Shown piece after piece: positions 8,160 to 12,649 of a stretch of DNA of 12,649 nt. The position numbers were made by a program, and so were the translations under genes. This DNA is from Novosphingopyxis sp038234155 (GTDB lineage Bacteria; Pseudomonadota; Alphaproteobacteria; Sphingomonadales; Sphingomonadaceae): positions 1-12,649 of the forward strand of contig JBBSUT010000072.1 of NCBI GenBank assembly GCA_038234155.1, in the 5' to 3' direction. Below the pieces are notes generated by a model. It made no database searches and had not been told where the DNA came from. It saw only the letters and a list, made by a program, of their open reading frames with translations. How positions within the stretch are numbered: the stretch's first letter is position 1; each line of letters opens with the position of its first letter.

Positions 8160-9428
8160 ATGCTCGACATCAAACTTCTCCGCACCGACCCCGATCTTGT
8201 GCGTGCCGCGCTCGCCAAGCGCGGGGCCGATATCGATCTGGCGCCGATCCTGAAGCTGGACGAGGAGGTGCGCGCGCTCACCGTAAGGATCGACGCCGTG
8301 CAGGCCGAGCGCAACGCCATCGCCAAGCAGATGGGCCAGACCAAGGGCAAGCCAGATCCCGGCGCCATCGCCCGCGCCGGCGCACTGAAGACCGAGGCCG
8401 CGGAGCTGGCGGGCGAGCAGACGATGGTCCGCGGCCGCTTTGACGAGGCGATGGCCGGGCTGCCCAATCTGCCGGACGCGCGCGTGCCGGAAGGTGGCAA
8501 GGAAGCGAACAAGGTGATCCGGACCTGGGGCGAAAAGCCGCAGCTGGGCGACACGCCGCTGAGCCATCTGGAGCTGATCGAGAAGCACGGCCTGGTCGAT
8601 TTTGAGCGCGGGGTGAAGATGGCCGGCAGCAATTTCTGGCTCTATACCGGCGATGGCGCGGCGCTGGAATGGTCACTGCTGGACTGGTTCAACCGCACCC
8701 ATCACCGCGACGGATACATCTTTTTCCTGCCGCCACATCTGCTGCTGCCCGAATCGGGTTACGGCGCCGGGCAGTTTCCCAAATTCCATGACGATGTGTT
8801 CCATATCCAGGCCAAGGACGGCGGCCAGGCGCGCTTCCTGCTGCCAACCGCCGAGACCGCGCTGCTCAACATCTACCGCGACGAAATCCTGCCGTCCGAA
8901 AAGCTGCCGATCAAGGCGTTCGCCTACACCCCCTGCTACCGGCGCGAAGGCGGCGGGGCGCGCGCGGACGAGCGCGGCACGGTGCGCGGGCACCAGTTCA
9001 ACAAGGTCGAGATGTTCCAGTTTGTCGATGAGGACCAGGGCGAGGCCGCGCTGGAGGAGCTGCTCGGCCGCGCGGAAATGCTGCTGCAGCAGCTCGGACT
9101 GCACTACCGCACCGTGCTGCTGGCCGCGGGCGACGTCAGCGCATCGATGGCGGTGACCTATGACGTGGAGGTGTGGTTGCCCAGCATCGGCGATTACAAG
9201 GAAATCAGTTCGGTCAGCTGGGCCAAGGACTATCAGGCGCGGCGCGCGCGCATCCGCACGAAGGGCAAGGACGACAGGCAGACGCGCTTTGTCCATACGC
9301 TCAACGGATCGGGCCTTGCGACCAGCCGGCTGTTCCCGGCGATCCTCGAGCAGCACCAGCGGCCCGACGGCAGCGTCACCATCCCCGAGCCGCTGCGCGC
9401 CTGGATGGGCAAGGACCGCATCGGTTGA
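8160..9428 (+). CDS. serS: Seryl-tRNA synthetase
   Basis: A 422-residue class II aminoacyl-tRNA synthetase that charges tRNA-Ser (and tRNA-Sec where present). It has the N-terminal coiled-coil tRNA-binding arm (about 27-100, RIDAVQAERNAIAKQMG). The serine-binding TAE triplet is at 230-232. Motif 2 reads CYRREGGGARADERG (259-273) followed by GHQFNKVE, and motif 3 is LNGSGLATSR at 381-390. Catalytic arginines of motifs 2 and 3 are intact, so it should be active. ATG 8160 follows a GGAAG sequence. It differs from the SerRS that I recall for alphaproteobacteria (which starts M-H-D-I): it begins MLDIKLLRTDP, has ISSVSWAKDYQARR instead of the common S-S-C-S-N segment, and ends in a form seen in other phyla. 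It could be the only serS or a second, acquired copy. It lies beside the RiPP-like locus. Confidence 0.93.
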   Translation: MLDIKLLRTDPDLVRAALAKRGADIDLAPILKLDEEVRALTVRIDAVQAERNAIAKQMGQTKGKPDPGAIARAGALKTEAAELAGEQTMVRGRFDEAMAGLPNLPDARVPEGGKEANKVIRTWGEKPQLGDTPLSHLELIEKHGLVDFERGVKMAGSNFWLYTGDGAALEWSLLDWFNRTHHRDGYIFFLPPHLLLPESGYGAGQFPKFHDDVFHIQAKDGGQARFLLPTAETALLNIYRDEILPSEKLPIKAFAYTPCYRREGGGARADERGTVRGHQFNKVEMFQFVDEDQGEAALEELLGRAEMLLQQLGLHYRTVLLAAGDVSASMAVTYDVEVWLPSIGDYKEISSVSWAKDYQARRARIRTKGKDDRQTRFVHTLNGSGLATSRLFPAILEQHQRPDGSVTIPEPLRAWMGKDRIG

Positions 9429-9441
9429 TCGCGCACGAAGT

Positions 9442-9465
9442 AGGCCCGGACACTGGTCCGGGCCT
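9442..9465 (+). terminator. Hairpin terminator after serS
   Basis: A perfect 10-bp inverted repeat, AGGCCCGGAC and GTCCGGGCCT, is separated by the 4-base loop ACTG. It starts 13 bases after the serS stop and is followed by GTTCT, a weak U-tract. Being symmetric, it may also stop transcripts that arrive on the minus strand from the small gene at 9580-9717. Confidence 0.65.
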
Positions 9466-9579
9466 GTTCTACTCGAATAGGTTCGCGGTTGTCGCAATTC
9501 GGGCATCCCGCGCCGCTTATTGCCACCGGCCATCCTGTTGAGACCATCCCGTCCGGGAGGACCTGTTGGCCGGATCAGA

Positions 9580-9717
9580 TCAGCTGTAGCGCATTGAGCC
9601 GAACGGCTCGGACTGGGTGCCCGTCACAATATCGGACACATCCGACTGACGCGCATCAACATCGACAATGTCGGGCGTGGTCCACGCCTCTTTGACTGCG
9701 GACTGTTCCATCTCCAT
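9580..9717 (-). CDS. Small RiPP precursor-like peptide (45 residues), candidate lasso-type precursor
   Basis: A short minus-strand gene too small for routine calling. It opens at ATG 9717 after a near-perfect AGGGAGGG ribosome binding site with 5-base spacing and ends at TGA 9582-9580. It encodes MEMEQSAVKEA at 1-11, WTTPDIVDVD at 12-21 and TGTQSEPFGSMRYS at 32-45. The W-x-x-P-x-I followed by VDVD resembles the leader motif recognised by lasso RRE proteins (Y-x-x-P-x-[LIV], then a V-D-L-G-like stretch). A threonine at 32 could be the conserved leader Thr. The last residue is Ser, the target of lasso kinases. Against a classical lasso: if Thr32 is at -2, the core is 12 residues with Glu37 at position 4, too close for a 7-9 residue ring. 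It is also divergent from the cyclase gene rather than in line with it. It may belong to a variant class, be decayed, or be unrelated. Confidence 0.55.
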   Translation of the reverse strand: MEMEQSAVKEAWTTPDIVDVDARQSDVSDIVTGTQSEPFGSMRYS

Positions 9718-9722
9718 TATTT

Positions 9723-9730
9723 CCCTCCCT
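9723..9730 (-). promoter_or_regulatory. Strong ribosome binding site of the small precursor-like gene
   Basis: On the minus strand the bases read AGGGAGGG followed by AAATA and then ATG. This is the best Shine-Dalgarno match in the right-hand third of the window and is the main reason to accept so short a gene. Confidence 0.7.
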
Positions 9731-9755
9731 GTTAATCTATGCATATTTCATTAAC
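9731..9755. promoter_or_regulatory. Dyad GTTAAT-N13-ATTAAC, possible operator between divergent genes
   Basis: Perfect 6-base arms (9731-9736 and 9750-9755) flank an AT-rich 13-base centre that includes ATGCAT. It lies directly upstream of the ribosome binding site of the small minus-strand gene, in the most AT-rich part of the window. Its position suits a repressor or promoter element for the divergent genes. With arms this short in AT-rich DNA, chance is possible. Confidence 0.35.
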
Positions 9756-9821
9756 ATAAAGCGCATCTCCGCACAATTCACGAATAGGGCACAATGTTGC
9801 TCGATTACGAACCGGCAACTG

Positions 9822-9866
9822 GCGCAAACCCGTGCCGCCGACCGATTTGTCGGGGCTGGTTTGCGC
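9822..9866 (+). promoter_or_regulatory. Long stem-loop in the leader of the cyclase gene
   Basis: The outer stem is nine perfect base pairs, GCGCAAACC (9822-9830) with GGTTTGCGC (9858-9866). Inside, GCC (9834-9836) pairs with GGC (9854-9856), and CCGAC (9838-9842) pairs with GTCGG (9849-9853) around a CGATTT loop. That is 17 pairs over 45 bases. No U-tract follows at once (TTTTT comes at 9891-9895), so it is not a simple terminator. In proteobacterial lasso clusters a hairpin is often found just before the processing genes, where it limits their expression; that precedent makes a similar attenuator role plausible here. It also argues against a TTG start at 9861, which lies inside the stem. 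Confidence 0.5.
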
Positions 9867-9920
9867 GGTGAACTATTTGGGCTAGATCAGTTTTTGCAAT
9901 TGGACGGGGGGGCCGATTCG

Positions 9921-11893
9921 TTGGGAGGTATCGGGACGATATTCGATCGGAGTGGGCAAAGCCCGCCCGCGCATCAGATCGACCGCATGACCGCTGCCTT
10001 GCGCGTGCACGGGCCCCTGCAGCAGCGCGGCCGCCGGTTCGATTGTTTTGGCATGTGCTGGACGCAATCGGGGTATTACGCTCCGGAAGATCGCAGCGAT
10101 CCGCAGCCCGCTCTTGTCGCCGGACGTTATGCGGCGGCATTTCTGGGATATCTGGTCGATCGCCCATCGCTCTGCGCTGCGCTTGGCCCCGCATTCGGAG
10201 CGGACGCGCGCGCTTGCGACAGCAGCCTGGTGGCGCAGGCCTGGAGCTTATGGGGCGAGCGCGCGCTCGATCGGCTCGACGGTACATTTACTTTCATCCT
10301 CTGCGATACGCAGGAACGCGTCCTCTACGCAGTCCGATCGCCGAACGGCGCGCCGCCGCTCTATTTCCACAAGGGCTCGCGGCACCTGGCGATCGCCTCC
10401 GCCTACAAGGCCATTTTTGCAGACGCCGACATCGAACGTTCGATCGACGAGCGCAAGCTGGCCGATCATCTGGCGAACTTGTCCGCCGGGACCGCGCGCA
10501 GCTATTACCGCAATATAACCGCGCTCGCGCCTGGACACTTGCTGCGCGCGGACGCGCATGGCGAGCGAACCCTGCGCTACCGCGACATGCGCGATGCCCC
10601 GGAGGTACGGATGGCCAGCGCCTCGGATTATGTCGATGCCGCGCGCGCCCTGTTGGAGCGCGCGGTGGCCGATTGCACGCGCACGCGCGTACGCGCGTAC
10701 GCCCGGCAGCCACGCTAACCTCCGGCTTCGATTCCACCACCGTGGTCCTGGAGCTTGCGCGGCAGATGGACCGGGACGGGGTTGCGCCCGGCGAGACAAT
10801 CCGCACGATCACCGCCGTGCCGGGCGCGGCCTGGGACGGCTTGTCCCGCAGCGGCCGGGCAGGCGACGAATCCGGTCCGATAAAGGCTTATATCGGCCGT
10901 CACCGGCGCATCGAAGCGCATTTCACGGGCGGCGATGGACTGGCACCCGATGCCTTCCACGACCAGTTGCAGCTGCTGGCCGAGGAGCCGCTGGAAGGCG
11001 CGGAATTATCGCATATCCGGGTCGGCTGCAGCCGGTATGCGCGGGGCCTTGGCCATGACGTGTTGCTGGTCGGCAGCGGCGGCAATCGCGGGCTGAGCTT
11101 CCAACATGACGGCATCTACGCGCAATATCTTCTCCAGGGCCGCTTCATTGCGTTGCGCCGCGCGCTGGAAACTTCGCGGCAGCGCAGTTCCCGATTCCAC
11201 GGCTTTTTCGGGCAGGCCGTCCTGCCACTGTTGCCGCGCCGGACGGCGGGTGCGATCCAGAAAGCGCGCGGCACATCGCTGGTGCGCGGCTGGCGCCATA
11301 CCGCCGCGCTCCAGCCCGACTATGCACAGCATATGCGACTGGATGAACGGCTGGCCGAGCAATTCGAGCGCAATCTGGTCGGCGGCTATGTCGATCACCG
11401 CACGGCCATGGTGCACATGGCGCAAAGTGCCATCGCCGATGCCGGCACAGCGACCATGCACGCCGTCCAGTGCCTGAGCGGGGTGCAATCGCGCGGTCCG
11501 CTCAACCAGCGGTCGCTGACGGAATTTTGCTATGGCTTGCCGGCCGACCAGTTCGCCGCGCACGGGCAGAACCGGCTGCTGATCAAGCGCGTCATGGCCG
11601 GTCGGCTGCCGCCTGAAGTCCTGCACGCGCCGCCTGCGGGCCAGACGAGCGACTGGCACGGCCGCATGACCGCGGACATGGGGCGATATCGGCGGGAAAT
11701 CGCGCGTCTGTCCGACGACGACGAGATGACCCGCCGCTTCGATCTGCCGCGCCTGCGACGTCTGATCGACGACTGGCCGGATCGCGCGCCGTCATCCGCC
11801 TCCGATTTGGACGGTTATCGCATGGCAAAATTCGGCCTGATCCGCACGCTGACGGCCGCCCGTTTCATCCAGTTCGTTGAGGGACGCAATTGA
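9921..11893 (+). pseudogene. Asparagine-synthetase-like lasso macrocyclase (C protein), frameshifted
   Basis: The gene spans two frames that join near 10690. Frame one gives the glutaminase-like N-domain: MGGIGTIFDRSGQ, then DRMTAALRVHGP, LDRLDGTFTFIL and APPLYFH. It hits TAA at 10716-10718. Frame two gives the synthetase domain: LTSGFDSTTVV (PPi-loop, residues 263-273 of the repaired protein), VGSGGNRGLS (about 381-390, lasso-cyclase-like G-N motif), RGPLNQRSLTEF, KRVMAGRLPPEVL and GQTSDWHGRM near the C-terminus. Removing one 8-base repeat unit at 10683-10702 restores a single 654-residue frame. Such proteins use ATP to activate an Asp/Glu side chain and close the macrolactam ring. Residue 2 is Gly, not the glutaminase Cys, as in lasso cyclases. 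The start is uncertain: TTG 9921 fits the family and follows a G-rich stretch; TTG 9861 is an alternative. The gene may be dead, or the break may be a sequencing error. Confidence 0.8.
10683..10702. repeat. 8-bp palindromic tandem repeat (ACGCGCGT, 2.5 copies) at the frameshift
   Basis: Period-8 identity holds from 10683 to 10702: ACGCGCGT, ACGCGCGT, ACGC. The unit is its own reverse complement. The surrounding 10674-10702 is 29 bases of strictly alternating pyrimidine and purine, a slippage-prone and potentially Z-DNA-forming tract. One extra unit shifts the frame by +2, exactly the shift between the two halves of the cyclase gene. Confidence 0.85.
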
Positions 11894-12649
11894 CATATGA
11901 CGTGCCATTTAGGCTGCGGTGCGATATCGATCTGGGTCCGCGGGTAGCGCCCTATGTCGCCGTTGGCCCCGACGGCAGCGGAACCGATCAGCCGGGCGAT
12001 TACCCGGCCGACGTCGATATTGCCGAGGGCGCCGTACCGGAGACGATCACGGCCGTGCGCGGATCCGGAACGGCGTTCATGGCGTCCGAGCGCCAATTCC
12101 TGCTCAGCGTACCCAAGGGGCCGCGCTATCTGGTGGAGGACGGCACGCGCATCCGTTATGAACGGCGCGGCGCGAACGATCAGGATGTGGTCCTGTTTCT
12201 GCTCAGCACGGCCTGGGCCGCGCTGTGCGCTCAGCGCGGCCTGCTGCCGCTGCATAGCAGCGCAGTGTTGATCGGGGATGCCGTGCACGCGTTCACCGGC
12301 CATTCGGGGATGGGCAAGTCCACGCTCGCCGCCACCCTTGCAGGGCGCGGCCATATGTTTTTTACCGACGATATTCTCATCGTCGCGCCGCCGATGGCCG
12401 GCCGGCCCCTCCGCAGCTTTGCCGGACAGGCCAATGTCAAACTCTGGTCCGATTCGATCGCACTGACGCAAAGCGAACGCGGCGCGCCGGTGCGCGCCGA
12501 AAATCTGGTCAAGAAATATTATGCCGCGCCGCACAGGGGCAGCGACGGGTGTGCGGGGCGTTTCGCCAGCCTCAGCCTTCTGGCGACTCTGGACGACCGC
12601 AACGCCGCCGAACCGGCAGTGATCCGGCCGGTCCAGGGAGCGAAGGCGC
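11890..12649 (+). CDS. HPr-kinase-like serine kinase of a lasso-type cluster (runs off right edge)
   Basis: At least 253 codons are present and the 3' end lies outside the window. The start TTG 11890 overlaps the cyclase stop as TTGA and has GAGGGA 5 bases upstream. An in-frame TGA at 11878-11880 excludes an earlier start. The N-terminal half (about 1-115) is poorly conserved. The kinase core then shows LHSSAVLIGD (121-130), the P-loop GHSGMGKST (137-145), FFTDDILIV (157-165, acidic pair Asp160-Asp161) and VKLWSDS (183-189). This is the arrangement of HPr kinase C-terminal domains in lasso clusters. Characterised members (the paeninodin PadeK, and ThcoK and SyanK) phosphorylate the hydroxyl of the C-terminal serine of the precursor. 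Here the small peptide at 9580-9717 ends in serine. Tight coupling to the cyclase gene says they work together. Confidence 0.86.
   Translation, partial: MTYDVPFRLRCDIDLGPRVAPYVAVGPDGSGTDQPGDYPADVDIAEGAVPETITAVRGSGTAFMASERQFLLSVPKGPRYLVEDGTRIRYERRGANDQDVVLFLLSTAWAALCAQRGLLPLHSSAVLIGDAVHAFTGHSGMGKSTLAATLAGRGHMFFTDDILIVAPPMAGRPLRSFAGQANVKLWSDSIALTQSERGAPVRAENLVKKYYAAPHRGSDGCAGRFASLSLLATLDDRNAAEPAVIRPVQGAKA

Noticed and set aside
9489..9695. A 68-codon plus-strand frame opposite the small minus-strand gene
   Set aside because: It starts with TTG without a ribosome binding site, has a shadow-like Arg/Pro/Ser/Thr composition, and no precursor-like pattern.
9794..9871. A 25-codon plus-strand frame starting at ATG 9794 as an in-line precursor
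   Set aside because: No ribosome binding site is visible, it has no leader motif or ring-forming acidic residue in place, and it ends inside the stem-loop.
10674..10702. Programmed ribosomal frameshifting in the cyclase gene
   Set aside because: There is no slippery heptamer of the usual kind, and an 8-bp tandem duplication explains the shift more simply.
10043..11893. Reading the second cyclase frame as one 616-codon gene from 10043
   Set aside because: Before about 10690 this frame is Arg/Ser-rich and unlike any family, while the other frame carries the glutaminase-like domain. The real gene changes frame at the 8-bp repeat.
1..12649. tRNA, rRNA, CRISPR arrays, insertion sequences
   Set aside because: Reading the short intergenic stretches on both strands gave no cloverleaf, spaced direct repeats, transposase motifs or terminal inverted repeats.

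Overview
This is a GC-rich bacterial window with dense, overlapping genes. It most resembles an alphaproteobacterium of the sphingomonad type. That guess rests on the make-up of the MoxR/DUF58/DUF4129/DUF4350/SpoIIM/RDD operon and on the lasso-peptide style cyclase plus HPr-kinase-like pair. No rRNA or other marker is present to prove it.

Left part (1-8026, all on the minus strand, so read from right to left). A run of six tightly overlapping genes encodes a membrane-associated MoxR module: a DUF4129 protein, a DUF4350 protein, a MoxR AAA+ ATPase, a DUF58 protein, a SpoIIM/DUF95 membrane protein and an RDD membrane protein. Every junction overlaps by 3-11 bases, so these are almost certainly one transcriptional and translational unit. 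After a 63-base gap come mmsB (3-hydroxyisobutyrate dehydrogenase, valine catabolism) and an exported polysaccharide deacetylase, which overlap by ATGA. At the left edge a 22-codon fragment looks like the very start of another minus-strand gene, possibly an isoleucyl-tRNA synthetase.

Middle (8160-9465, plus strand). A complete seryl-tRNA synthetase gene, divergent from the MoxR operon, is followed by a hairpin that looks like its terminator. From memory of the family, its sequence is unlike the usual alphaproteobacterial SerRS.

Right part (9580-12649). This looks like one end of a lasso-peptide-like RiPP locus. A 45-codon gene on the minus strand has a strong ribosome binding site and a leader-like P-x-I-V-D motif. 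It is divergent from a plus-strand gene for an asparagine-synthetase-like macrocyclase, which is followed by an HPr-kinase-like gene coupled through a TTGA overlap and cut by the window edge. Kinases of this kind phosphorylate the C-terminal serine of lasso precursors, and the 45-residue peptide ends in serine. Three things are odd. The putative core has its only acidic residue at a position that cannot give a normal 7-9 residue lasso ring. The cyclase gene is frameshifted by what looks like a perfect 8-bp tandem duplication. The divergent intergenic region carries a dyad and a long, nearly continuous stem-loop. The leader peptidase and leader-binding proteins (B1/B2) and any transporter would have to lie beyond the right edge and are not visible.
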